NCBI GenBank assembly: GCA_001606155.1
Contig: LODT01000001.1
Span: 744,001-808,000 of the forward strand
Origin: Tieghemostelium lacteum
Lineage: Eukaryota > Evosea > Eumycetozoa > Dictyosteliales > Raperosteliaceae
Reading direction: 5' to 3'
Length of the DNA stretch: 64,000 bases
A program made the translations under genes and the position numbers. Numbering within the stretch: position 1 is the first letter of the stretch; each line of letters starts with the position of its first letter. This document shows, piece by piece, positions 10,342 through 19,538 of this stretch. The notes under the pieces were generated by a model, which searched no databases, was not told where the DNA came from, and saw nothing but the letters and a program-made list of their open reading frames with translations.

Positions 10342-10674
10342 AATCATTCCACAAGAATAGATTATGAGACTAAATATTAGTTTATCCTCCTGAATTAACA
10401 ACATCTGGATCATATATTTAATCATGGATGTTGGCCACAAGATTTGTATCTGTATCCTATGTTGGTGATATTTTGTTTTTTCTGCTAAAATTTTCAACAT
10501 GCATATTTAATTCTCTATAATTATTGTTGAATTTAAAATTAAATTTATTTTCTCATAAACAACCTTGAATCATACTACCCCTTTAGTTTATCTTTTCGAA
10601 TAGTTAAATTTATTATCAAATTAAGTTATAAAACTTGAAGACTAAAATACTTACAAAAAAGGTATTAGTTAAAT

Positions 10675-10805
10675 AAAGATAAACATCTATTGTAACAAAT
10701 AAACTTGTTAAAAAAGCCAAAATTGGTGAAATTTTGGGATAAAATTTACTACTGACCAATCTACAAACACATTGAATTCTATCTTTATAATAGATGTTTA
10801 TCTTT
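10675..10805. repeat. 131-bp element with 21-bp inverted ends (MITE-like)
   Basis: The 21 bases at 10675-10695 and those at 10785-10805 are reverse complements with one mismatch (20 of 21). The interior is AT-rich and non-coding. This looks like a miniature inverted-repeat element or a stem-loop remnant. I see no clear target duplication, so mobility is inference only. Confidence 0.55.
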
Positions 10806-10933
10806 CTTTATATTTTATTATATGAAAAGATTAATCAACCGAAAATGGGTAAAGAGTAGATTCATGTTTGTGAGAAAAAAAAAAAATATAAATAAATTTA
10901 ATATGTTAAAAGTATAATTTTTAATAATAAAAA

Positions 10934-11942
10934 ATGTCAAATATTACTACACAGCCAACAAGTTTTAACGATACTGATTTACCAAAAGAACATTGGAATA
11001 ATGAATCAGTTCAAAAATGGTGTGAATTCATAGAAATACCTGCTTATGATATACTTATTATTAAAAATATCAAGTTAGATGGATATAGTTTAATATTTTT
11101 GTTTAAAAGTGGAAATTTAGATAAAAAATTAAGGGATTTAGGAGTATCAATCCCTTCTTCACTTAGAATTCTTGGAAAATTCAATCTACTTCAAACACAA
11201 GGTAAACTAAACTTCTATCACTAACCCAAACACTTTATGTTCATTTATTCTAATATATTTTGTAAAATAAACCTCAATACAATTTAAATTTATAACTAAA
11301 TACAGTAGGCTCACAGGGAGAACAATATCAGAAAGGTATTTATTTATTTTGGATCTCTAAGAGGATTTTTTGTTGACAATGAAGTTCTAATAAAATTTCT
11401 ATTTAAATAGTTACTAGTTCACATAAAAGAAATTTTATTGATGTTGATGTAGATGATGATGAAGAAGAAGTATTTGTATCTATTAAAAAGTATAAAGACA
11501 TGAAGGAAAAGCTTTTAAATATCATCAAAGACAAAAACAAATTATTTTTGATACTACCAATGTAATTATAACTCACCATCTTGAAAATACTCATATTTAA
11601 GTAGGTATTATTAACATTTTAAATAATCTTAAGGAAATCCAAAGGTTAAAAACCCTCAAACTGTTTAGATAATAATAACTTTTTTTTTCAACCTACCTCT
11701 TGAACCAAATTCTTCGCCACTAGGAAACATCAATCTATTAACAACCAATTCATTCATTATATAATCAACCACAAGATAACCAACAACCAAAATATTCTAG
11801 TAGTTCACTCTTTGGACAACCTCAACAACAACAACCTCAACCTCAACAACCTCAACAACAACAACCTCAACAACAACCTCAACAACAACCTCAGCAACAA
11901 CAAGAAAAGAATAGGAAGTGCACAGTCTTATTAAAAATATAA
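10934..11942 (+). CDS. SAM-domain protein, multi-exon, model tentative
   Basis: Residues about 15-85 form a SAM domain (WNNESVQKWCEFIEIPAY, then LDGYSLIFLFKSGNLDKKLR and LGVSIPSSLRILGKFNLLQ). SAM domains mediate protein or RNA binding. Exons consistent in phase are 10934-11201, 11306-11335 and 11411 onward, with donors GTAAAC and GTATTT and acceptors ACAG and ATAG. Exon 3 encodes an acidic DVDVDDDEEEVF stretch. It may stop at 11563-11565 (150 residues), or splice at 11561/11801 into a Gln/Pro-rich tail ending at 11942 (196 residues). In the longer model the last codons lie inside the left arm of the hairpin at 11903-11977. The first exon is solid; the 3' structure is not. Confidence 0.5.
11807..11902. 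repeat. CAACCT/CAACAA simple repeat
   Basis: Tandem hexamer-type repeat of CAA and CCT units. In one frame it encodes Gln-Gln-Pro repeats, possibly the tail of the SAM-domain gene. It ends directly at the left arm of the 28-bp hairpin. Confidence 0.7.
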
Positions 11943-11977
11943 ATTTTATTAAGACTGTGCACTTCCTATTCTTTTCT
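11903..11977. repeat. Perfect 28-bp inverted repeat with 19-nt loop
   Basis: The bases at 11903-11930 and 11950-11977 are exact reverse complements, 28 of 28; the core reads AGGAAGTGCACAGTC on the left arm. The loop, 11931-11949, is all A/T plus no G or C run. The arms are clearly richer in G and C than the surroundings. A transcript would fold into a long perfect stem of small-RNA precursor size. It could alternatively be a fresh inverted duplication or a transposon footprint. Confidence 0.75.
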
Positions 11978-12296
11978 GATTTATGAATTTATCAGTCATA
12001 AATTTATATTTTGATATATCAAACAAAATTGAGAAAATCTTCAATATAATTATAATCATACCACACCTTACTATTTAAATATATATTTTATTTACAAACC
12101 CTTTTAGTTTGTTGAAGATCCACTTAATAATAGGAAATTGCATCAAATCGTAGGATTTCTGAATTTTGTGTAAAAAATTTTTAAAAGGTTGGAATTCAAA
12201 TAAAAATGATTTGGTCAAATGGGTTTTCTAAATTTAATTTATTATTAATTTTTTATATTTTTATATATATTCATTAAATAATAGTTTAGCTAAAAA
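11978..12296. other. Intergenic region upstream of the CH/LIM gene
   Basis: AT-rich, about 320 bp, with no open frame. It should hold the ChLim promoter. Nothing specific is seen. Confidence 0.4.
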
Positions 12297-14393
12297 ATGA
12301 TTAAAGCTAGTTGGTCAGATGAATCAGCATTTAATTTAGAATTGGCATTAAAAGAGTCTAGAACTTGGATTGAAGCTGTAGTTGGACAGAAATTCCCATC
12401 AGATGATTTTCAAGCTAGTGTCAAAGATGGTGTATTTTTATGTAAATTAATTAACCAGATAAAACCTGGTATAGTTCCAAAGATCAATCAACAACAGAGT
12501 GATTTTGCAAAGAGAGAGAATCTAACCTTTTTTATAAAGGCTGCTAAACAGTTGGGTTTGAAGGATACTCAGTTATTTGATACTAATGATGTCTATGAAT
12601 CAAAGAGAATTAGAAATACTGCAATTTCATTGTACTGGTTAGGTAGAGCTGCTAGAGGTATTTCAACTTACAAAGGACCTCAACTGAATCTTTTGGCATT
12701 TAAGAAGATGAATTGTTCATCTTGTAAGAAACCAATTGAAGATAAAAACTATTTGGCAACTTTAACTCAACAGTGGCATACTGCATGTGCTGTATGTTGC
12801 AATTGTAGTTGTAATCTGGATCCACATAAACCATTCTACATGGACGATAAATCCAATCCATGGTGTTCCAATTGCATGACTGGTGCAATGAAGATTGGAA
12901 GTGGAAGTGGTACCTCTTCACCAGGTACTGGAAAACATAAGCATGATCACTCAGACTCATGTTCAAATTGTCATGGATCTCTAGAGAAAGGATATGTCCC
13001 AGAAGGTGATCAAAAGTTTTGTGCAGCCAAATGTATTTGTGATCTATGTAAAGGACCTTTACTTTCTGATTTCTCAGTCATTGATGGAAAAAAAATATGT
13101 AATGATTGTTCATGTTCCTCATGTGGAAAATCTCTACAAGATGGTTATTTTGAAGATGGTTTGGCTAAATTTTGTGAACCTTGTGCCAAAAAGAATCAAA
13201 ATAAGAACAACAATTCTCCTTCATCTTCTTCAAAATCACCAACACATGATCATAGTCACCATAACCATCCTCATGATCATGGTCATAAACCAACAACAAC
13301 TACAACAAACAACATGAATACCAACAACAATAACAATAATAATAACAAATGTAAAGTTTGTCCAACTGCTATAGATAAGAAACCTAAAAAACATAATGAT
13401 AGAGACAAGTTCTGTCAGCCACATGAAGATGAAAGATGTTGTGGTAAATGTGATAAGGAAATTGTGGGATCTGCTATTGAGGCACATGGTAAAAATTACC
13501 ACGCAGATACCTGTTTCTCTTGTGATAAATGTCAAAAGAAACTAGGTCCTAAAGATACTATAAAGAAGTCTTCAACTACTGGTAGACCATTATGTGGACC
13601 TTGTGCAACTCACTCTAAAGGGGATTGTGCAGGTTGTAACAAACCAGTAACTGGAGGTGGATTAGAGGCTCTTGATGACAAGGTTTTCCACCCAGCTTGC
13701 TTTAAATGCAAAAAATGCCAAAAACAACTTACTGGAGACTACGTTGACATTAACAATGAGGCTTATTGTCAACCATGTTCTAAATCAGTTCCACCATCAT
13801 CTTCAACAGGATCACCATCATCTGGTGGAAGTCCATTTATAACCAGTGGTTGGGGTGTAAATGATAAATGTTACAGCTGTTCCAAAGGACTTTTTGGTGA
13901 GGTTGCTAAGATTCAAGATGTCTACTACCACAAGGGTTGTTACCATTGTCAAGATTGTAAATGTTCATTGTTAACTGGATATTATCCACATGACAGAAAA
14001 CCATATTGCAAGAAATGTAGTGACAAGATTCAAGAATCACAATCTAGTAATTGTTCAAAATGTTCAAAACCAATCATATCAGGAGCTATTGTAAAAGTTG
14101 GTACACATCAATATCACAAGGCTTGTTTCTCATGTACTACTTGTAACAAACAGATTGGTGATGGAAGTACATTTACTAGATTTGCTAAACCATATTGTCG
14201 TGATTGTTTCAATCTACAAAAATTAGTTTGTGTCAAATGTAGAAATCAAATAACAGATGAATACCATGAGTCACAAGATGGTAAGACTTATTGTGCTAAA
14301 TGTGCTCCTGTTGAGAATACTCACATTCACGGTGCAAAGATCAGTAATGGTTGGACTATAGATCCACGTTCAGGAAAAAAAACATTTAGATAG
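12297..14393 (+). CDS. chlim: CH- and LIM-domain protein, ChLim-type
   Basis: A 698-residue single-exon gene. A single calponin-homology domain of the calponin/transgelin type occupies residues about 10-125 (LALKESRTWIEAVVGQKFP, then GVFLCKLINQIKPG and SLYWLGRAARG). LIM-type zinc modules follow: a first at about 140-195, a degenerate Cys-rich pair at 220-300, then four regular ones from about 380 to 640 (for example CDKEIVGSAIEAHGKNYH and CYSCSKGLFGEVAKIQDVYY) and a half-module near the end. A linker at about 305-350 is rich in Ser, His and Asn. In D. discoideum the CH/LIM protein ChLim works with LimF and Rab21 in phagocytosis; orthology here is inferred from domain order. It likely acts at the actin cortex. 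Confidence 0.82.
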   Translation: MIKASWSDESAFNLELALKESRTWIEAVVGQKFPSDDFQASVKDGVFLCKLINQIKPGIVPKINQQQSDFAKRENLTFFIKAAKQLGLKDTQLFDTNDVYESKRIRNTAISLYWLGRAARGISTYKGPQLNLLAFKKMNCSSCKKPIEDKNYLATLTQQWHTACAVCCNCSCNLDPHKPFYMDDKSNPWCSNCMTGAMKIGSGSGTSSPGTGKHKHDHSDSCSNCHGSLEKGYVPEGDQKFCAAKCICDLCKGPLLSDFSVIDGKKICNDCSCSSCGKSLQDGYFEDGLAKFCEPCAKKNQNKNNNSPSSSSKSPTHDHSHHNHPHDHGHKPTTTTTNNMNTNNNNNNNNKCKVCPTAIDKKPKKHNDRDKFCQPHEDERCCGKCDKEIVGSAIEAHGKNYHADTCFSCDKCQKKLGPKDTIKKSSTTGRPLCGPCATHSKGDCAGCNKPVTGGGLEALDDKVFHPACFKCKKCQKQLTGDYVDINNEAYCQPCSKSVPPSSSTGSPSSGGSPFITSGWGVNDKCYSCSKGLFGEVAKIQDVYYHKGCYHCQDCKCSLLTGYYPHDRKPYCKKCSDKIQESQSSNCSKCSKPIISGAIVKVGTHQYHKACFSCTTCNKQIGDGSTFTRFAKPYCRDCFNLQKLVCVKCRNQITDEYHESQDGKTYCAKCAPVENTHIHGAKISNGWTIDPRSGKKTFR

Positions 14394-14527
14394 AGTGAAA
14401 TGTAAATTAAAATATTGTTATATGTGATCTTTTGTACAACTAGGGTCTGAAGTTCTATTTATTTAAAAAGTCTCAAAATTAAATATCTTTTTTTTATTAA
14501 ATTTTTCTTTTTAGAGTTTCTGTCGTC

Positions 14528-15931
14528 ATGTTATTTAATTTAATTAAAGGTAGAAATAAACAGATATTTAAAGAAGATACAGAGAGAGTGATTGTTAAAA
14601 AGTTTAAATATGTAATTGTGGGTGGTGGAACTGCTGCTTATAATGCTGTGAAAAAGATTATAGAAAATGATACAAATGAAGAGATTTTAGTGGTATCTCA
14701 AGAGGATACAGTACCATATAAACGACCACCACTTTCAAAGGAAATATGGTCTAATGAGGACCCTAATTTATTGGAATCTCTTGAATATACAGATTGGAGC
14801 GGTAAACTATCAAATGTGCACTATGATCCGGAATCAATGTATGCCAAAAGTGACAATATACATTTAATAAAAAACAAAAAGGTTGTTGATATAAATTTAG
14901 AAAAAAAAGCGATTCAGTTATGTCATGGTATATGGTATGGTTATGATAAATGTTTGATAGCAACTGGTGTAAGACCTGGCAATTTAGATTCCTATACTGC
15001 TAAAAATGACAATAGAATTACGACCTATAGATACTTGGATGATTTTAAAAAACTCTATAATTTTGTAAATCAAGGTGATAAACATATAACCATAATAGGT
15101 GGAAGTTTCTTGGCTAGTGAATTGTCATGTGCCATAAATTTAAATGTAGGAAAGAAAAAGAATATAAAGATTACACAAGTTGTACCTGAAGATGGTGTTT
15201 TATCTGTATTTTTACCAGAGTATCTATCAGAGTATGCAAATAGCCAGATGAGAAACTCTGGCATTCAGTTAAGAACTAAACAGATTGTAACAGATATTTG
15301 TGAGTCACCTGATAGTGGTAAACTATTGGTTAAACTAAATGAAGGTTCAGAGAGTTTTGAAACTGATTATGTAATTGTTGATGTAGTTATGGTGCCTAAT
15401 AGTAATATATCCAAATCAAAGAATTTGGAAATTGATTCCACAAATGGTGGTATTGTTGTAAATGCAGAGTTACAACATAGATCTGATATCTATGTTGCTG
15501 GTGATGTTGCCTCTTATTATGATACCTTAACCGGACAAAGAAAGAGATTGGAGCAAAATGATCACGCTAGAGCCACAGGTGAATTGGCAGGTATTAATAT
15601 GAGTAGTAATCGTAATCTACCTTATACCTACCAACCTTCCTATTCCAGTGAACTGACTCCAAACTTTATTTTTGAAGGTATTGGTAACACTGATGCCAAA
15701 TTAAAAACCTATTCAGTTTGGGAAGATCCAAATAACCAATCATTAAATACACCCAACAACAAAAATAAGATTAATATATTCTATCTCAATAGTGATAATA
15801 TAGTCGTAGGTGTAGTATGTTTTAGAAATTTTGGTAAAATGAATATAGCAAGAGATATTATCTACCAATCTAAACCAATTGAAAATTTAAATGAACTAAA
15901 TGATTTAATTCCATTTATTCAATTCAAATAA
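14528..15931 (+). CDS. aif: Apoptosis-inducing factor homologue, FAD/NADH oxidoreductase
   Basis: A 467-residue flavoprotein of the AIF family. The FAD-binding Rossmann motif is VIVGGGTAAYNAV at about 30-42. PYKRPPLSKEIW and LIATGVRPGNLD are AIF hallmarks, the NADH-binding motif is ITIIGGSFLASELSCA, and the second FAD contact is DIYVAGDVASYYD. The C-terminal region (NIFYLNSDNIVVGVVCFRNF) is the AIF-specific domain. In mitochondria AIF supports respiratory-complex import, and when released it takes part in caspase-independent death, as described in Dictyostelium. The region before the FAD motif is short, about 27 residues, and basic; a long membrane-anchoring segment as in mammals is not obvious. 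An inverted fragment of this gene lies at 19128-19376. Confidence 0.92.
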   Translation: MLFNLIKGRNKQIFKEDTERVIVKKFKYVIVGGGTAAYNAVKKIIENDTNEEILVVSQEDTVPYKRPPLSKEIWSNEDPNLLESLEYTDWSGKLSNVHYDPESMYAKSDNIHLIKNKKVVDINLEKKAIQLCHGIWYGYDKCLIATGVRPGNLDSYTAKNDNRITTYRYLDDFKKLYNFVNQGDKHITIIGGSFLASELSCAINLNVGKKKNIKITQVVPEDGVLSVFLPEYLSEYANSQMRNSGIQLRTKQIVTDICESPDSGKLLVKLNEGSESFETDYVIVDVVMVPNSNISKSKNLEIDSTNGGIVVNAELQHRSDIYVAGDVASYYDTLTGQRKRLEQNDHARATGELAGINMSSNRNLPYTYQPSYSSELTPNFIFEGIGNTDAKLKTYSVWEDPNNQSLNTPNNKNKINIFYLNSDNIVVGVVCFRNFGKMNIARDIIYQSKPIENLNELNDLIPFIQFK

Positions 15932-15962
15932 AAATTTTTATTAATTTTTTTGATTAGATTAT

Positions 15963-17786
15963 TTGTGTAAAATGTTTAAAAGTAATCTAGTAAATCAAAA
16001 GGATAGAGCAGCGATTGAAAAAGAAAATATCAACTTTCAAAGTACACTACCCAATATTATATTGATTAAAATATTAAATCATTTATTAGATGATTTATAC
16101 TTTATACAACATCATCATAGACTAAGAAGGTTTATTAAAGTGTTTTCTTTGATTAATAAGGACTTTAAAAAAAATATATTGACTAAAGTGATAATATACT
16201 CTAAATATTGCATAGAAAAGAGTCATAATATTGAAGAGTTTTTAAAGTTATCAAAATACATTACTTTCTCAGATGGTATCTATTTCTATGCTAGTGAAAA
16301 AACAATTATCACCAAAGAATTAATGGGTACACTAAAAGAGTATATATATACTCATAACATTCCATTTCATGTGAATTGTAATAATATTGAAAATGGTTTA
16401 AAGAAATACATGATTGAATATCTTGATGATGTATATAAGGATCAACTGAAATCTATAATAGTTTCAAGAATTAGGAAGCCCTCAACACCAGTAGATCGAA
16501 TAATGTATAAATCCAATAAGGAGAAAGTTAAATTAAACTCTATAGAGAGTATAACCTTATTCCCAAATAAAGAAATTACACCTTATCAGAACATCATAGA
16601 CTGTATAAATCCACTTACTGTAAGGAGTTTAAATGTAATAAGTCAAATGGTAATGGAAGGGTACCATAATCTTACAACACCATTCAAACATTTGAAAACT
16701 TTACACTTCACAACTATATTTTATCAACAAATACCATTAATTGCCACAATAGTTCAACAAAATACTCTTCTAGAGAATTTTGATTTCTCTATGGGATATA
16801 ATGGAAATGAACAATTCAGTTTATCTCCTCTTTTTAATGCTCTACGTTCTCATTCATCTATCACAAAGATTATAATGTATATAGAAGATGGTAATCATGC
16901 AGAGATATCTGAGCAATTGGTTGATTACCTAAATTCTAATAAGACATTAACTGAACTGGTATATAATATTACTCTGGATTTAGACCTAGAATCCTCAAAC
17001 TTTATACCACTTCCAAAATCCAAAATTACCAACCAAACATTGAAATCTATTATAGTACCAGTACCTATATTTAATATATTCGAACTTTGGCAAAATGTAA
17101 ATCCAAAAATGATGAAAATTCACAACTTTGCCACTTCATTTACATCCAATGTCTCCTATACAGATATAGATTATACAAAAATAGTAAGCCTCTTTCCAAA
17201 TTTAACCAATTTAATAATCAGAAATATTCAATTGGATCACGTAAATTGGATTGATAATCTCTGTGGTTTAGCATTACCGAAACTGCCATTAACTATCCTT
17301 ATTTTACAGTTTGATGATTATCTAAAATTACCAAATATGAATATAATAAGTTCCATACAGAATAGTAGGACATTAGTAAATTTGTCCATATCTATTAATG
17401 ACCAAACAGATCCATTGGATTTATTCAAAAATTCAATCCCAACTCTGAACTTTGTATCCATTAAAAAAGTGAAAATGTCAGATTCAATTGCCAAAGCTAT
17501 TTGGGATAATAGAAATATAACTAGTTTGGATATCTCATTTTACGACTTTCCAAATGAAATTACATTTCTCACCAATTTAATCACAATTAATAAGACTATT
17601 CAGCACCTAACCTACAATTTTTTAACTTCCCTCTTGCCATATTCTGACAATTCCCTCTTACCCACTTTCTTAAGTTCACTCGAAAACAACCAAACTTTAA
17701 AATATTTATCACTCATACCAATGCCATTCCTTTCACCATATAATGATACTTTTTTTCAGTTAAAAAACACTAAAATGATTCAATAA
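15963..17786 (+). CDS. F-box-like/leucine-rich repeat protein, dictyostelid family
   Basis: A 607-residue single-exon gene starting 31 bp after the aif stop codon on the same strand. An F-box-like helix region at about 25-75 (LPNIILIKILNHLL, then RFIKVFSLINKDFKKNI) is followed by irregular leucine-rich repeats to the end (for example LKTLHFTTIF, TLLENFDFSM, ITKIIMYIEDG, LKSIIVPVPI). Such proteins are usually substrate adaptors of SCF ubiquitin ligases, but no substrate can be inferred. A decayed copy lies at 22150-23830, and two short fragments matching its 3' third lie at 18972-19127 and 19377-19503, so this is an actively duplicating local family. Confidence 0.75.
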   Translation: MCKMFKSNLVNQKDRAAIEKENINFQSTLPNIILIKILNHLLDDLYFIQHHHRLRRFIKVFSLINKDFKKNILTKVIIYSKYCIEKSHNIEEFLKLSKYITFSDGIYFYASEKTIITKELMGTLKEYIYTHNIPFHVNCNNIENGLKKYMIEYLDDVYKDQLKSIIVSRIRKPSTPVDRIMYKSNKEKVKLNSIESITLFPNKEITPYQNIIDCINPLTVRSLNVISQMVMEGYHNLTTPFKHLKTLHFTTIFYQQIPLIATIVQQNTLLENFDFSMGYNGNEQFSLSPLFNALRSHSSITKIIMYIEDGNHAEISEQLVDYLNSNKTLTELVYNITLDLDLESSNFIPLPKSKITNQTLKSIIVPVPIFNIFELWQNVNPKMMKIHNFATSFTSNVSYTDIDYTKIVSLFPNLTNLIIRNIQLDHVNWIDNLCGLALPKLPLTILILQFDDYLKLPNMNIISSIQNSRTLVNLSISINDQTDPLDLFKNSIPTLNFVSIKKVKMSDSIAKAIWDNRNITSLDISFYDFPNEITFLTNLITINKTIQHLTYNFLTSLLPYSDNSLLPTFLSSLENNQTLKYLSLIPMPFLSPYNDTFFQLKNTKMIQ

Positions 17787-17933
17787 TAATTGATTTTATT
17801 TTAACAATTAATTTAATTATTATCATTATAAATTTATGTCATTATTTCAAAAAAAAAAAATATGAACTAAATTTAAATACATATAGTATAAATTATATAA
17901 ATTTATATTTTTTTTTTCTCTTATTATTATTAA

Positions 17934-18758
17934 ATGAACAACAATACAAGTATAAAAGAACCAAATTATAGATACACAGATAAATCAGTAGAGATAAAAA
18001 GTCTCATAAAAGAGAATGAGGAAGCATTCAACTCAACAATAGATGAATTATTTTGGTATGCTGCTGCAGCTTTGTGTGTTTACCAATCAAATAAAATAGA
18101 AAAAATAGATAATCCTAAAAAAGACACAGAAATTATGATTCGACAATTCATTAAACATCAAGACACATGGGAAGCTGATTTAAATAATTTAACCCCAAAA
18201 CATAAATTAGCAAGAAGACAAGTAATTCAACATTATATAGTATTAAAAGATGTATTTGATCGTAAATACGCACCACTTTCAGTTGAACAAATTAAAAATT
18301 GGCACAGAACTCTAATGAAGGAGATTATACCAAATAGTGGTGATTACAGAAAAGATGGATGTATGGCTGGAATGAAAATCTTTCCTGAACCTACCTTAGT
18401 TTCAGAAATGATGGATTCTCTAGTTAAACAATATAATTTATTTGATAGAAATCATTTTTCTCCATATGCAGTTGCAGCTTGGTTATCTCACGCATTTGTT
18501 AGTATTCACCCATTTTCTGATGGTAATGGAAGATTAAGTCGGTTACTAGGAAACTATGTTATGTTTTCTTATGGTTTTCCTTATCCAACTCCTATATCTA
18601 ATGTAAAAAGGGCTTACATGAAGGCACTTAGACTTGCAGATCGTGATTATTCCAACGGAAGAGATACCTCCCACCTTGCTTTCATTTTTTTAGAAAATTC
18701 TAATATGGTTTTTTCTAATTATTTAGCAAATAAAAATTTGACTCAAGAATTCAAATGA
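17934..18758 (+). CDS. Fic-domain protein (putative AMP-transferase)
   Basis: A 274-residue single-exon gene. The Fic active-site motif is complete: HPFSDGNGRLSRLL, with catalytic His192 and the phosphate-binding GNGR. An upstream beta-hairpin/flap segment, GDYRKDGCMAG, is also typical. Fic enzymes transfer AMP, or other phosphate-containing groups, to hydroxyl side chains of target proteins. A match to the inhibitory motif [S/T]xxxE[G/N] is present as SLIKEN at residues 23-28, which would make this a class II autoinhibited Fic. It lies farther from the catalytic His than I remember for human FICD, so that is tentative. There is no signal peptide or membrane anchor, so a cytosolic protein is expected, unlike FICD. 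Confidence 0.85.
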   Translation: MNNNTSIKEPNYRYTDKSVEIKSLIKENEEAFNSTIDELFWYAAAALCVYQSNKIEKIDNPKKDTEIMIRQFIKHQDTWEADLNNLTPKHKLARRQVIQHYIVLKDVFDRKYAPLSVEQIKNWHRTLMKEIIPNSGDYRKDGCMAGMKIFPEPTLVSEMMDSLVKQYNLFDRNHFSPYAVAAWLSHAFVSIHPFSDGNGRLSRLLGNYVMFSYGFPYPTPISNVKRAYMKALRLADRDYSNGRDTSHLAFIFLENSNMVFSNYLANKNLTQEFK

Positions 18759-18971
18759 AAATATAAATCACTTCGAATTGTTCAAATGAATAATTTTAAA
18801 AGACTATCACTTTTTCATTAATGAAAAAAAAATCCATTGATTTACTAATCAAAATTGGGTATATTAACTTTCTAAAAAAAGTCAAAATTAATATGTAAAT
18901 ATATTTAACATTTTAGTTTACTTGGTCTTCAATCTACTAAGAATTAAATAAATATCCAAAATACACAATTT

Positions 18972-19127
18972 TTGAAAGCTCTCACCAATTTAATAACAAT
19001 TAATAAGACTATTCAGAAACTATTTTACAATCCTGAATCATCCCTCTTGCCTGTATTTGAATTTCAATACCTACCCACTTTCCTAAGTTCACTAGAAAAA
19101 AGCAAAGCTTTAAAATATTTATCAGTA
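18972..19127 (+). pseudogene. Fragment of the F-box/LRR gene, 3' part
   Basis: The sequence corresponds to about 17572-17710 of the LRR gene upstream (LTNLITINKTIQ, then LPTFLSSLE and KALKYLS), with an inserted stretch around 19040-19065. It has no start or end of its own. It abuts the inverted aif fragment at about 19128. Confidence 0.8.
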
Positions 19128-19376
19128 AGAAAATTCCGCCTATTATGGTTATATGTTTATCACCTTGATTTACAAAATATAGAGTGTTTTAAAATCATCC
19201 AAGTATCTATAGATTGTAATTCTATTGTCATTTTTAGAAGTATAGGAATCTAAATTACCAGGTCTTACTTCAGTTGCTATCAAACACTTATCATAACCAT
19301 ACCATACCATTACATAACCGAATCCCTTTTCTTTCTGAATTTTTATCAACAACTTTATTGTTTTTTATCTAATGTA
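19128..19376 (-). pseudogene. Inverted internal fragment of the aif gene
   Basis: The reverse strand matches about 14851-15108 of aif with roughly nine bases in ten identical. It encodes YGYDKCLIATEVRPGNLDSY and IYRYLDDFKTLY, against YGYDKCLIATGVRPGNLDSY and TYRYLDDFKKLY in the intact gene. Small deletions break the frame. It is flanked on both sides by LRR-gene fragments in direct orientation, so it was inserted or inverted during a local rearrangement. Confidence 0.88.
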
Positions 19377-19503
19377 TGACTTTCCAAATGAAATTACATT
19401 TCTCACCAATTTAATCACAATTAATCAGACTATTCAGCACCTAATCTACAATTTTTTAACCTCTTGACATATTCTCACAATTTCCTCTTACCCACTTTCT
19501 TAA
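19377..19503 (+). pseudogene. Second fragment of the F-box/LRR gene
   Basis: It matches about 17545-17675 of the LRR gene very closely (DFPNEITFLTNLITIN, then TIQHL). Its first part overlaps in content with the fragment at 18972-19127, so the two are separate copies and not one interrupted copy. It ends 35 bp before the FG-GAP gene. Confidence 0.8.
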
Positions 19504-19538
19504 TAAAAAAATAAAAAGTTGTAAAATCTACAGAAGCT

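Noticed and set aside
19170-19352. Minus-strand 60-codon frame as a separate small gene
   Set aside because: It is a piece of the inverted aif copy with a broken frame.
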